Positions 27,848 to 37,244 of a DNA stretch of 64,000 bases are shown piece after piece. The notes beneath the pieces are model-generated. The model saw nothing but the letters and a program-made list of their open reading frames with translations, had not been told where the DNA came from and did no database searches. The position numbers and the translations under genes were made by a program. The number at the start of each line of letters is the position of its first letter. Position 1 is the stretch's first letter. The DNA comes from SZUA-36 sp963759155 (lineage in GTDB: Bacteria; Pseudomonadota; Gammaproteobacteria; Xanthomonadales; SZUA-36). The stretch lies in assembly GCA_963759155.1 (NCBI GenBank), contig CAVWXX010000021.1:114035-178034 (forward strand), given 5' to 3'.

Positions 27848-29385
27848 AAATGGCCGACCACGATACCATTCAAATCAATACCCTTTTCGAGATTCCGAAG
27901 CTCAACCCGGGCGTGATGAAAGACTCATCACCATTTGTCGCAGCGCCTGCTCACCAGGAGGCACTGGGGTTTCCAGGTGAACTGGTTGATGACTGGCAGA
28001 ATAAGGCCATCGAAAAATTTGGCGAGTTACTGAAAAGCTCACGTGCCCTGCAAGTCTATATGGATGGCTGTGTAAAATGCGGTGCCTGCACCGACAAATG
28101 CCATTATTTTCTGGGTACGGGTGATCCAAAAAACATGCCGGTCGCCCGCCAGGACCTGTTACGTAAAATTTATCGCCGCTACTTCACCTTTGCAGGCAAG
28201 TATTTTCCAAAACTGGTCGGCGCCGAGGACCTCACCAAAGAAGTGCTGGATGAATGGTATAGCTACTTTCACCAGTGCTCGCAGTGCCGTCGCTGCTCCG
28301 TGTATTGCCCTTACGGTATTGATACCGCCGAAATTTCCATGGCGGCACGCGAGATCATGGATCACATCGGCAAGGGTCAGAAATACTGTAATGAAATCCT
28401 CGGCAAGGTTCACAAGATCGGTAACAACCTCGGCCTGCCCGAAAAAGCCCTGATCAATACCCTGGAAGACCTCGAAGAAGACATCGAAGATGATACCGGT
28501 GTAAAAGTCAGGATACCGGTAAATGAAAAGGGTGCGGACATCCTGCTGGTGACACCCAGCGCGGATTTCTTCGCAGAACCGCATATCGACGGCCTGATCG
28601 GCTACGCCAAGGTGTTTCACGCGGCCGGTGTCAGCTGGACCGTCAGTTCCTATGCTTCTGAAGCGGCCAATTTCGCCATGTTCATCGGTTCCCAGGAGCA
28701 GATGAAGATGCTCACTGACCGCATCAGAAAGGCGGCTGAAGACCTGGGTGTAAAACGCATCATCTTTGGTGAATGCGGACATGCCTGGCGTGTCGCCTAC
28801 AGCTTCATGAATACACTGTCCGGGCCGTTTGATTTCCTCGACCCGAATTATCCGGTACCCCAGCACATTTGCGAATTTACCTGGGACCTGATCGAAAGAG
28901 GCAAGCTGAAGCTGGACAAATCAGCCAATGACCACATGACGCTGACCTTCCATGACTCCTGCAATGTCGCCCGTGGTTCCCGTATGGGTGATAAACCCGG
29001 CGGCCAGTTCGAGATCCCCCGCGCAATTATCAAGGCGGTATGCAACAACTATGTGGATATGGCGGCCGATACCATTCATGAGTCCACTTTCTGTTGTGGT
29101 GGCGGTGGCGGTTTGCTGACCGATGACCTGATGGAAATCAGGACCAAGGGTGCATCGCCGCGCATGACGGCCCTGCAGGAAGTGGTAGAAGAACAGGGTG
29201 TCACGCACATGGCCGCCATCTGCGCCATTTGCAAAACACAATTTGCCAAGGTCATGCCGCAATATGGCATTGGCATGGACAGGATTGTCAGCCTGCACCA
29301 GCTGGTTTCCAATGCCATCATCCTCGATGGCCAGGAGGGCAGCGAAGCTGATGACGAGACAACCGAAGAGGTGGCCACCGCTTGA
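27844..29385 (+). CDS. dsrK: DsrK, heterodisulfide-reductase-like iron-sulfur subunit
   Basis: 513 residues. Two [4Fe-4S] motifs (CVKCGACTDKCHYF near residue 76 and CSQCRRCSVYCPYG near residue 147) are followed by an HdrD-type catalytic domain with CCG-like motifs (FHDSCNVARGSRM and STFCCGGGGG). It is the cytoplasmic catalytic subunit thought to act on the DsrC disulfide/trisulfide. The acidic tail (EGSEADDETTEEVATA) is not catalytic. Confidence 0.95.
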   Translation: MKMADHDTIQINTLFEIPKLNPGVMKDSSPFVAAPAHQEALGFPGELVDDWQNKAIEKFGELLKSSRALQVYMDGCVKCGACTDKCHYFLGTGDPKNMPVARQDLLRKIYRRYFTFAGKYFPKLVGAEDLTKEVLDEWYSYFHQCSQCRRCSVYCPYGIDTAEISMAAREIMDHIGKGQKYCNEILGKVHKIGNNLGLPEKALINTLEDLEEDIEDDTGVKVRIPVNEKGADILLVTPSADFFAEPHIDGLIGYAKVFHAAGVSWTVSSYASEAANFAMFIGSQEQMKMLTDRIRKAAEDLGVKRIIFGECGHAWRVAYSFMNTLSGPFDFLDPNYPVPQHICEFTWDLIERGKLKLDKSANDHMTLTFHDSCNVARGSRMGDKPGGQFEIPRAIIKAVCNNYVDMAADTIHESTFCCGGGGGLLTDDLMEIRTKGASPRMTALQEVVEEQGVTHMAAICAICKTQFAKVMPQYGIGMDRIVSLHQLVSNAIILDGQEGSEADDETTEEVATA

Positions 29386-29437
29386 CGGGCCCACATGATT
29401 AATTTAAAGCGCCGTATACGCGCAGGAAGATGACGCA

Positions 29438-31366
29438 ATGACTGAAAAACTTCTAACCAAACGCCGCTTCAAGGATGGCGACAGCAAACCTCGTCCATGG
29501 GTGGAAGAAATCTTCATCGCGGACACCTCGCACAAATGCCCAACCTACGTTCACCGGGCCCCGCCCTGTCAGGCCAGTTGTCCGTCAGGTGAGGATATCC
29601 GTGGCTGGTTGAATATCGTGCGTGGTATTGAAAAACCACCCGAGGGTACCCCCTGGCAGGAGTATGCTTTCAGCCGTGTGACCGACGCCAATCCATTTCC
29701 TGCCATCATGGGCAGGGTCTGTCCCGCACCGTGTGAAGACGGCTGTAACCGCAACGAGGTCGAGGATCATGTCGGTATCAATTCGGTAGAACAGTTTATC
29801 GGCGACTACGGGCTTGAACACGACCTGAAACTGCACCAGCCAGGCCCCGACACCGGCAAAAAGGTTGCCATCATCGGTAGCGGTGTCGCCGGTCTTGCCT
29901 GCGCCTACCATCTGCGTCGTATGGGGCATGCCTGTACGGTATTTGAAAAGCAGGAACTGCTCGGCGGCATGATGCGCTACGGCATTCCGGGTTACCGGGT
30001 ACCCGATAAGGTCCTGGATGGGGAAATTCAACGTATCCTTGATCTGGGTGTTGAAGTACGCACCAAGACCAGTATCGGCCAGGACATTTCCTTCGACGAG
30101 CTACGCTCCGAATTTGACGCCGTGTTTATTGCCCTCGGCGCACAGTCCGGCATGGCCTTGCCGGTACCGGGTGGTGATGCACCCAATGTCATCTCCGGTG
30201 TTGCCTTTCTGCAGGCCTTCAATGACGGCCGGCTAAAACATACGGCAGGTAAAGTGCTGGTTGTCGGTGGTGGCGATACCTCCATGGACGTGGCCGCCGT
30301 TGCCCGTCGCCTGGGCCATATCGAACACAAACGCGAGCACGACCGGCCTGAGAACATTGTCATGGGTTACGTGGCGCACGATGTGGCGGGTGTGGCTCAA
30401 CGCCAGGGTGCCGATGTGACACTCATTTCACGTGAATCCTCTGACATCATGCCGGCCACCAAGATGGAGGTCGAACATGTCACCCAGGAAGGTGTGAAAA
30501 TCAGACCCGGACTGCTACCCGTTGAAGTGCTAATTGGTGATGATGGCCGTGCCCGGGGGGTACGTGTCATTCAAACCGACTGGAGCAGCGGCAAGATGGA
30601 AACCGTGGAAGGCACCGAAACCGAAATCGAATGTGACCTGCTGGTCTCGGCGATCGGTCAACGTGGTGACCTCAGCGGCTTTGAAGAACTCGATAGCGGC
30701 CGTGGACTCATTGATGCCGACGGTTTCTACCGGGTCAAGGACCATCCGGACCTGTTTGTCGGCGGTGATATCATCAGGCCACACCTGTTAACAACCGCCA
30801 TCGGCCAGGCATCTATCGCAGCTGAAGGTGTTGATAAATTCCTTTCCGGCGCTGACCCCAAGAAGCGCCCCAAGGTGGATGTACACCACTTCCACCTGTT
30901 GGATAAACTCAGGGAAACCGGTCTTGAGCCCAGCGAATACCCGCATCTCCAGGACCGGGGAACGGACGGGTCCAAATTTGCCATTCACAACTATGAAGAC
31001 CGTTCATTCGTCGAAATTGCACCCGCGGATGAGTTGTTTCTTGGACACTTTCCCTACGAGGCAAGAAATAAGCGCAAGGAAAGCACTATCACTGCCGATT
31101 CCGTACTCGGTTCCTTTGGCGAACGTATTGAAGGTCTGACAGAAGAAGAGGCACAAAAAGAAGCCGGCCGCTGTATGAGTTGCGGTATGTGTTTTGAATG
31201 CGATAACTGTGTCATTTTCTGCCCCCAGGATGCTATTTTCCGCGTCAAGAAAACAGAATCTACCATGGGCCGTTACGTGGACACCGACTATACGAAATGT
31301 ATCGGCTGTCACATCTGCGAAGATGTTTGTCCGTCCGGCTACATCCAGATGGGCCTGGGAGAGTAA
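29438..31366 (+). CDS. dsrL: DsrL, NAD(P)H:acceptor oxidoreductase of the Dsr pathway
   Basis: 642 residues. N-terminal Cys-rich GltD-type segment (PPCQASCPSGEDIRGW), FAD-binding motif VAIIGSGVAGLACAYHLRRM near residue 144, second nucleotide-binding motif VLVVGGGDTSMDVAAV near residue 274, and a C-terminal two-cluster ferredoxin (CMSCGMCFECDNCVIFC and CIGCHICEDVCPSGY). DsrL couples DsrAB to pyridine nucleotides and is needed for sulfur oxidation in A. vinosum. Its place after dsrK and before dsrJ is the normal order. Confidence 0.95.
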   Translation: MTEKLLTKRRFKDGDSKPRPWVEEIFIADTSHKCPTYVHRAPPCQASCPSGEDIRGWLNIVRGIEKPPEGTPWQEYAFSRVTDANPFPAIMGRVCPAPCEDGCNRNEVEDHVGINSVEQFIGDYGLEHDLKLHQPGPDTGKKVAIIGSGVAGLACAYHLRRMGHACTVFEKQELLGGMMRYGIPGYRVPDKVLDGEIQRILDLGVEVRTKTSIGQDISFDELRSEFDAVFIALGAQSGMALPVPGGDAPNVISGVAFLQAFNDGRLKHTAGKVLVVGGGDTSMDVAAVARRLGHIEHKREHDRPENIVMGYVAHDVAGVAQRQGADVTLISRESSDIMPATKMEVEHVTQEGVKIRPGLLPVEVLIGDDGRARGVRVIQTDWSSGKMETVEGTETEIECDLLVSAIGQRGDLSGFEELDSGRGLIDADGFYRVKDHPDLFVGGDIIRPHLLTTAIGQASIAAEGVDKFLSGADPKKRPKVDVHHFHLLDKLRETGLEPSEYPHLQDRGTDGSKFAIHNYEDRSFVEIAPADELFLGHFPYEARNKRKESTITADSVLGSFGERIEGLTEEEAQKEAGRCMSCGMCFECDNCVIFCPQDAIFRVKKTESTMGRYVDTDYTKCIGCHICEDVCPSGYIQMGLGE

Positions 31367-31369
31367 CCC

Positions 31370-31792
31370 ATGCACCCGCGTCGCGGCTACATCGGTATTC
31401 TGGCTATTTTGCTGATCGGCATCAGCAGCCTGACCGGCGTGGTTTTGGCGGATCAGGATCAGGACCCGGACAATGCAAATTCGCTGCGACCCATCATCCC
31501 GAAGGGTCTGGGCGATGCCTGTGTCGAAGACACCGATTTTATGCGGCGTAATCACATGGAACTGCTCAAGCACCAGCGCGATGAAACCACGCTGAAAGGT
31601 GTCCGTAACAAGCAATACAGCCTCACTGAGTGCCTGAGTTGTCATGCGGTGAACGGCTCGGATGCCGTACCGGTGACGGTTTCAGACCCGAAACACTTTT
31701 GCCGTTCCTGCCACGACTATGCCGCGGTGAACATCGATTGTTTCCAATGTCATGCATCACGTCCGGAACCGGGGGAGCTTTCTGCTAAGTAA
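31370..31792 (+). CDS. dsrJ: DsrJ, triheme cytochrome c
   Basis: 140 residues with an N-terminal signal anchor (IGILAILLIGISSLTGVVLA). Three CxxCH sites are present: C88-H92 (CLSCH), C111-H115 (CRSCH) and C124-H128 (CFQCH). A separate C51 is at the expected place for the unusual cysteine heme ligand described in A. vinosum DsrJ. Periplasmic electron-transfer subunit of DsrMKJOP. It starts 3 nt after dsrL with a GGGAGAG site. Confidence 0.95.
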   Translation: MHPRRGYIGILAILLIGISSLTGVVLADQDQDPDNANSLRPIIPKGLGDACVEDTDFMRRNHMELLKHQRDETTLKGVRNKQYSLTECLSCHAVNGSDAVPVTVSDPKHFCRSCHDYAAVNIDCFQCHASRPEPGELSAK

Positions 31793-31796
31793 GAAT

Positions 31797-32564
31797 ATGA
31801 GCAGCAACACTAAAGACAAAAAATTGACCGGCAAAGGATTTGATCCAACCCGTCGCAATTTCCTGGGCGCCATGGCCGCCGCGGCAGGTGTAACACTTGC
31901 CCCCGGTGTGGTCTTGTATGGGATCAGCCGGTCTTCAACGGCACAGGCCATGGCCAGCAGCGAAGTGCGTTGGGGTATGCTGATCGACCTGGCTCGCTGC
32001 GATAACGGCTGTGATGACTGTGTATCCGCCTGCGCAAAGGAGAACGGCCTGCATGGTTTTGACCGGCCGGAAACCGACGCCCAATGGATCAGGAAAGTTG
32101 ATATAAAAAACCCGCAAACCGGTAACAGCCAATCACTGCCGGTCATGTGCCAGCACTGCGAGCATCCACCCTGTGTGGATGTATGCCCGACCGGTGCTTC
32201 ATTCAAACGCGCTGACGGCATCGTACTGGTGAATAAACACACCTGTATCGGTTGCCGTTATTGCATGATGGCCTGCCCCTACAAGGCCAGGTCTTTTGTG
32301 CACGAGGTACTTGAAGACCAGAAATCATACGCCCCCAGGGGTAAGGGTACGGTGGAGAGTTGCACGCTGTGTGTGCACCGAATCGATAACAAGCAGCAAC
32401 CCGCCTGTGTGGAAGCCTGCTCGGACACCGGCGGAGGCGCCATGTTGTTTGGTGACCTGAACGATCCGGACAGCGAGATATCGCAACGTGTCGCCAAGTA
32501 CGCATCGCAACAAATCCGTGCTGATCTCGGTCTGAACCCCGGTATCCGCTACCGGAATCTCTGA
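31797..32564 (+). CDS. dsrO: DsrO, periplasmic ferredoxin-like subunit
   Basis: 255 residues from ATG 31797; a longer in-frame ATG at 31752 would overlap dsrJ and disturb the leader, so it is not used. Twin-arginine signal (PTRRNFLGAMAAAAG). Four [4Fe-4S] ligand groups of the NrfC/HybA type are visible, including CDNGCDDCVSACAKE, CQHCEHPPCVDVCPTGA, CIGCRYCMMACPYKA and CTLCVHRID. It is exported folded by Tat and passes electrons between DsrJ and DsrP. Confidence 0.94.
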   Translation: MSSNTKDKKLTGKGFDPTRRNFLGAMAAAAGVTLAPGVVLYGISRSSTAQAMASSEVRWGMLIDLARCDNGCDDCVSACAKENGLHGFDRPETDAQWIRKVDIKNPQTGNSQSLPVMCQHCEHPPCVDVCPTGASFKRADGIVLVNKHTCIGCRYCMMACPYKARSFVHEVLEDQKSYAPRGKGTVESCTLCVHRIDNKQQPACVEACSDTGGGAMLFGDLNDPDSEISQRVAKYASQQIRADLGLNPGIRYRNL

Positions 32565-32590
32565 ATGCAGACGTCAAATGGAATGATCCC

Positions 32591-33799
32591 GTGAAACCTA
32601 TCATCTACAGCGAATTGAAGGGCAACAGCAAACAATTTTATGCCGTGGCCGCGCTACTCGCCGTATTCACCCTGTCTGCCCTCGCCTGCGCTTATTACAT
32701 GGAACATTATGGTCATTATGTCACCGGCATGACCAACCAGATTGTCTGGGGTATGCCACATGTGTTTGCCATCTTCCTGATCGTCGCGGCATCCGGCGCC
32801 CTCAATGTCGCGTCCATCGGCACGGTGTTCGGCAAGACCATATACAAACCCCTAGGACGTCTTTCAGGCCTGCTGGCCCTGGCCCTGTTATTGGGCGGAC
32901 TGGTTGTGCTGGTGCTGGATCTAGGCCGCCCCGACCGCTTGATCGTTGCCATGACCCATTACAATTTCAAATCGATATTTGCGTGGAATATATTTCTCTA
33001 TGTCGGCTTCATGTTAATTGTCGCAGTGTACCTGTGGCTGCAAATGGAACGACGTATGAACCGTCATGCAAAGACCGCCGGATTGGTCGCCTTTTTATGG
33101 CGTTTGATACTGACAACCGGTACCGGCTCGATATTCGGTTTCCTCATCGCCCGTGAAGCCTTTGATTCGGCCATCATGGCGCCCCTGTTTGTCGCCATGT
33201 CTTTTTCATTCGGGCTGGCCGTTTACATTCTTGTGCTGCTCGCCTGTTATCGCGGCAGCGACCGCGAAATCGGTGATGTGGTGATGCGCAAGCTCAGCCG
33301 CCTGCTGGGTGTGTTCGCAGCTGCCGTACTCTATTTCACGGCTGTGCAGCACCTGACCAACCTTTACGCAGCGGAACATAGCGGTGTAGAACGTTTCATC
33401 CTGATGGACGGTGGCATTTACACCCTGCTGTTCTGGGTCGGGCAGGTCGTGGTGGGTGGCATCATTCCCATGCTACTGGTGTTCCGGCCAGCCACTGATA
33501 CGGCAAACCGTAACGCGATCCTGGCGTCGATACTGGTGATTCTCGGCGGCTTTGCCCAGGTATACGTGATTGTCATCGGTGGCCAGGCTTATCCACTGGA
33601 CCTGTTCCCTGGCATGGAAGTTTCTTCAAGCTTCAACGATGGCATTATTTCCGGTTATACACCGAGTCTTCCCGAGATCGGCCTGGGTCTGGGTGGTGTT
33701 GCAATGGCAGGTTTGATTGTATTATTCGGCATCAAACTGTTACGATTCCTGCCGGTTTCGCTGGCCAATGCAGCCATTGATCCCCACCACAAAGCTTAA
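32591..33799 (+). CDS. dsrP: DsrP, NrfD-like integral membrane subunit
   Basis: 402 residues, about ten transmembrane segments, NrfD/PsrC family (GHYVTGMTNQIVWGMPHVFA; LVVLVLDLGRPDRLIV). GTG start at 32591. Quinone-interacting membrane partner of DsrO. Confidence 0.94.
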   Translation: MKPIIYSELKGNSKQFYAVAALLAVFTLSALACAYYMEHYGHYVTGMTNQIVWGMPHVFAIFLIVAASGALNVASIGTVFGKTIYKPLGRLSGLLALALLLGGLVVLVLDLGRPDRLIVAMTHYNFKSIFAWNIFLYVGFMLIVAVYLWLQMERRMNRHAKTAGLVAFLWRLILTTGTGSIFGFLIAREAFDSAIMAPLFVAMSFSFGLAVYILVLLACYRGSDREIGDVVMRKLSRLLGVFAAAVLYFTAVQHLTNLYAAEHSGVERFILMDGGIYTLLFWVGQVVVGGIIPMLLVFRPATDTANRNAILASILVILGGFAQVYVIVIGGQAYPLDLFPGMEVSSSFNDGIISGYTPSLPEIGLGLGGVAMAGLIVLFGIKLLRFLPVSLANAAIDPHHKA

Positions 33800-33840
33800 A
33801 GTCCGGCACCTGTGCCAGTGGCTTCGAAGGAAGAAGAACT

Positions 33841-35244
33841 ATGCCTCACCTGTATATCGCTGCCGCACACAAATCTTCGGGTAAAACAACCGTTGCCATC
33901 GGCCTGACAGGCGCCATGGTAAAACGCGGTCTGGAGGTACAACCCTTTAAAAAAGGACCGGATTATATCGACCCGCTGTGGTTATCACGCGCGGCCGGCC
34001 GACCCTGCTACAACCTCGATTTTTACACCCAGAGCCATGAAGAAATCTTCGCAATGTTCGCCAGCAAGCTGGGTGAGACGGGTATTGGCCTGATTGAAGG
34101 TAATAAAGGCTTGTTCGACGGTATCGATGTCGATGGCACAGACAGTAATGCGGCACTCGCGAGCATGCTGGGTGCACCCGTGATACTGGTGATCGATGCG
34201 GCGGGTATCACCCGTGGCGTTGCACCACTCATCCAGGGTTATATGAATTTTGACCCGAACGTCAACATCGCCGGTGTGATTCTGAACAATGTGGGCGGTG
34301 CGCGTCACGAGAGCAAGTTATGTGCGGCGCTTGAACGCTATACCGATGCAGAAGTACTGGGCGCGATCGGACGTGATGCGGCATTCAACATTCCCGAGCG
34401 CCATATCGGTCTGATACCGGCAAACGAGGCAAGCGGGCAAGGTCATGCCGATACCATGATTTCACGTCTGACGTTTGCAGTATCGGTAGGCGTTAACCTT
34501 GACCGCGTGGTGGAAATCGCCAAAGCGGCCGAAATACCGGCAAAAGTAAAAGCGGCAGCCAGCCAGTCGGCCACGGTGTCTACCGGGGTTAAGCCCGATG
34601 TACGAATTGCCATCGCACGCGACGCGGCCTTTGGATTTTATTACCCGGACGACCTCGAAGCATTTGAACGCGCAGGCGCAGAACTTATCCCTTTCGACAC
34701 ACTCAATGACAAACACCTGCCCGAAGCCGATGGCTTATTCATTGGCGGAGGATTTCCGGAAACCCAGTTAAAGGCGCTGGCCGCCAACAAGAGCCTGTTA
34801 AAAGAAATACGTGAAGCACTGGAGGCCGGAAAACCCACCTACGCTGAGTGTGGTGGTCTGATGTACCTCACGCGCAGTATTAACTGGTCTGATGAAAGCG
34901 CCAAAATGGTTGGCGCAGTACCCGCCGACTCAGTGGTCGGCGTTCGCCCGCAGGGTCGTGGTTATATGATGCTCCGGGAAACGCCGGATTGCCCCTGGAA
35001 GCAGGCTTCGGGAAGTGACGGCAGCACCGATATTCCGGCACATGAGTTTCATTACGCACGTTTAAGAAACTATGACAAGGACGCATTATTTGCCCATAGT
35101 GTCGTGCGTGGCACCGGTATCGACGGACTTCGCGACGGCCTGGTTATCAACAACCTGATGGCAGGGTTTGCCCACCATCGTCATACCGCGATTAACCCGT
35201 GGGTTGATCGTTTCGTTGCATTTGTGCGGGAAAAAGCTGCCTGA
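33841..35244 (+). CDS. dsrN: DsrN, siroheme amidase (CobB/CbiA-like)
   Basis: 467 residues in two domains: an N-terminal ATP-binding domain with a P-loop (AAHKSSGKTTVAIGL, near residue 7) and the KGPDYIDP motif, and a C-terminal class-I glutamine amidotransferase domain with the catalytic cysteine in YAECGGLMYLTR. The family makes cobyrinate a,c-diamide; the dsr-linked form is inferred to amidate siroheme for DsrAB. It has an AAGGAAG ribosome-binding site and is the last dsr gene here; dsrR and dsrS do not follow. Confidence 0.9.
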   Translation: MPHLYIAAAHKSSGKTTVAIGLTGAMVKRGLEVQPFKKGPDYIDPLWLSRAAGRPCYNLDFYTQSHEEIFAMFASKLGETGIGLIEGNKGLFDGIDVDGTDSNAALASMLGAPVILVIDAAGITRGVAPLIQGYMNFDPNVNIAGVILNNVGGARHESKLCAALERYTDAEVLGAIGRDAAFNIPERHIGLIPANEASGQGHADTMISRLTFAVSVGVNLDRVVEIAKAAEIPAKVKAAASQSATVSTGVKPDVRIAIARDAAFGFYYPDDLEAFERAGAELIPFDTLNDKHLPEADGLFIGGGFPETQLKALAANKSLLKEIREALEAGKPTYAECGGLMYLTRSINWSDESAKMVGAVPADSVVGVRPQGRGYMMLRETPDCPWKQASGSDGSTDIPAHEFHYARLRNYDKDALFAHSVVRGTGIDGLRDGLVINNLMAGFAHHRHTAINPWVDRFVAFVREKAA

Positions 35245-35362
35245 AAATCGCCGCTTCCTGGTCGTTCCAGGCACTTCATAAATTACCCGCAGGGCTTGTA
35301 ACTGCGTTATTCAGCCTGATATATAGACCTGCCACTCGTGCTATGAAGGTGACCGGATACCG

Positions 35363-36409
35363 ATGAATGACTTAGTTCAAAAAGAGAATGACCTGATCGA
35401 AGCCGAAGCAGTGCGTCTGTTACGCTCGTTGATGCATGTTGAATGCAGCACCGGTCGCAAGTGGAATATCGAAACCTGCAGGGAAATCGCACCGCTGACA
35501 CTCGAAATCAATCAACTCAAAAAAGAAAAAAACGCGATCGTTCTCGCCCACTCCTATGTCGAACCGGAAATTGTTTACGGTGTTGGCGATTTCAAAGGTG
35601 ATTCCTATTTTCTCGCCGCGCAGGCAAAAAAGGCCAAAGCGGATGTGATCCTGTTCGCCGGTGTTGTCTTCATGGCTGAAACAGCCAAGATTCTGTCACC
35701 GGATACACTGGTGGTGGTACCGGACCGGGATTCGGGTTGTAGCCTGGCTGATTCAATTACCGGTACCGATGTACGCAATATGAAGGCCCTTTACCCGGAT
35801 GCTGCGGTGATTTGTTACATCAACAGCACGGCTGAGGTCAAAGCCGAATCCGATGTCTGCGTCACATCCAGCAACGTTTACGATATCGTTGCCAAAATGC
35901 CGCAGAAACGCATTCTATTCGTGCCTGACCGCTTAATGGCAGACAACGTCCGCAAGGAAATGGAAAGCCGTGGCCTGGATAAGGAAATCATCTCCTCCGA
36001 CGGCACCTGTATTGTTCATGAAGAGTTTACGGTCGAACAGATTGCAGAAGCACGCAAGACGTTCCCGGGGCTGAAAATTGTCGCCCACCCCGAGTGCACA
36101 CAGGAAGTCGCTGATAAGGTCGATTTTCTGGGCAGTACCGGTGAGATGATGAAGTATGTGAAAAACACCGAGGCGCCCTATTTCCTGATGTTGACCGAAT
36201 GTGGTCTGGTCAGCCGCCTGGCGGTCGAAGACCCGGAGAAAAACTTCATCGGCGGTTGCAGGCTTTGTCCGTATATGAAAATGAATACACTGGTCAAAAT
36301 CCGGGATGCACTGAAAGCGCCGCAACCCCACCAGGTGATTACACTTGATGAGGACCTGAGCAAACGTGCCGCCCGCTGTATTGAAAGGATGTTTGAACTT
36401 GCAGCCTAG
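35363..36409 (+). CDS. nadA: Quinolinate synthase NadA
   Basis: 348 residues. The YVEPEIVYGVGDFKGDS, GVVFMAETAKIL and HPECTQEVAD blocks are characteristic, and the C-terminal cysteines (GGCRLCPYMKMNTL) belong to the oxygen-sensitive [4Fe-4S] cluster site. It condenses iminoaspartate with dihydroxyacetone phosphate to quinolinate. First gene of a compact nadA-nadC-nadB operon 118 nt downstream of dsrN. Confidence 0.95.
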   Translation: MNDLVQKENDLIEAEAVRLLRSLMHVECSTGRKWNIETCREIAPLTLEINQLKKEKNAIVLAHSYVEPEIVYGVGDFKGDSYFLAAQAKKAKADVILFAGVVFMAETAKILSPDTLVVVPDRDSGCSLADSITGTDVRNMKALYPDAAVICYINSTAEVKAESDVCVTSSNVYDIVAKMPQKRILFVPDRLMADNVRKEMESRGLDKEIISSDGTCIVHEEFTVEQIAEARKTFPGLKIVAHPECTQEVADKVDFLGSTGEMMKYVKNTEAPYFLMLTECGLVSRLAVEDPEKNFIGGCRLCPYMKMNTLVKIRDALKAPQPHQVITLDEDLSKRAARCIERMFELAA

Positions 36410-37238
36410 AATCAACACCCTGATAAAACTGGCGCTGGAAGAAGACGCCGCCTTCGGCGATGTGACCAGCCAGTCCATTTTTGCAGCAGACCACCGCTCA
36501 AAGGCGCGCATCCTGGCACGTGAGGACATGATTGTGTGTGGTCTTGAGATCGCCAAACAGGTGTTCAAGCACGTCGACCCTGCTCTCGATGTCGATCTGA
36601 AGGCAACCGATGGCGAACAGGTCAGTAATGGCAGCACAATACTGCTGGCTGAAGGACCAACGATCTCGCTATTGATTGCAGAGCGTACCGCTTTAAATTT
36701 TCTGCAACGTCTATCGGGTATAGCCAGCATCTCACGTCGCTTTGCCGACGCTGCAGAAGCGACCGGCACCGGGGTTCGTATTGTTGATACACGCAAGACC
36801 ACACCGGGCTGGCGGGCACTTGAAAAGTATGCCGTGCGCTGTGGGGGCTGTTACAACCACCGGGGCTCTTTAAGCGAGCACGTGTTGATCAAGGAGAATC
36901 ACATTACCGCGGCAGGCAGCTTGTCAAAAGCCGTGAAGATGGCCCGTAACCACGCCCCACACACTGCCAAGATCGAGGTTGAGACCGAAACCCTGGATGA
37001 TGTTAAAGAGGCGCTGGATGCCGGCGCTGAAGTCATCATGCTCGACAATATGTCACCCGGGCAGATTCAGCAGGCAGTGTCGCTTATCAACAAAGCGGCG
37101 ATTGTCGAAATTTCAGGCGGCGTGCGCTTATCCACCATGGCGGATTATGCCCTGCCGGGCGTGGATGTGATCAGTGTCGGCGCCTTGACCCACTCCGCAC
37201 CCGCTGCGGACTTCAGCATGATCATTTTCAATGAGTAA
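36399..37238 (+). CDS. nadC: Nicotinate-nucleotide pyrophosphorylase NadC
   Basis: The frame opens at GTG 36366, but TTG 36399, nine bases after AAGGA, gives a normal 279-residue protein starting just before INTLIKLALEEDAAFGDVTS; the start is uncertain. Motifs: ERTALNFLQRLSGIA, DTRKTTPGWRALEKYAV, GGCYNHRGSLSEHVLIKENH and EISGGV. It converts quinolinate and PRPP to nicotinate mononucleotide. It overlaps nadA. Confidence 0.92.
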   Translation: MQPRINTLIKLALEEDAAFGDVTSQSIFAADHRSKARILAREDMIVCGLEIAKQVFKHVDPALDVDLKATDGEQVSNGSTILLAEGPTISLLIAERTALNFLQRLSGIASISRRFADAAEATGTGVRIVDTRKTTPGWRALEKYAVRCGGCYNHRGSLSEHVLIKENHITAAGSLSKAVKMARNHAPHTAKIEVETETLDDVKEALDAGAEVIMLDNMSPGQIQQAVSLINKAAIVEISGGVRLSTMADYALPGVDVISVGALTHSAPAADFSMIIFNE

Positions 37239-37244
37239 GCCCGC

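Noticed and set aside
31752..31796. Longer start for dsrO
   Set aside because: Would overlap dsrJ by 41 nt without a ribosome-binding site; the 31797 start gives a standard Tat leader.
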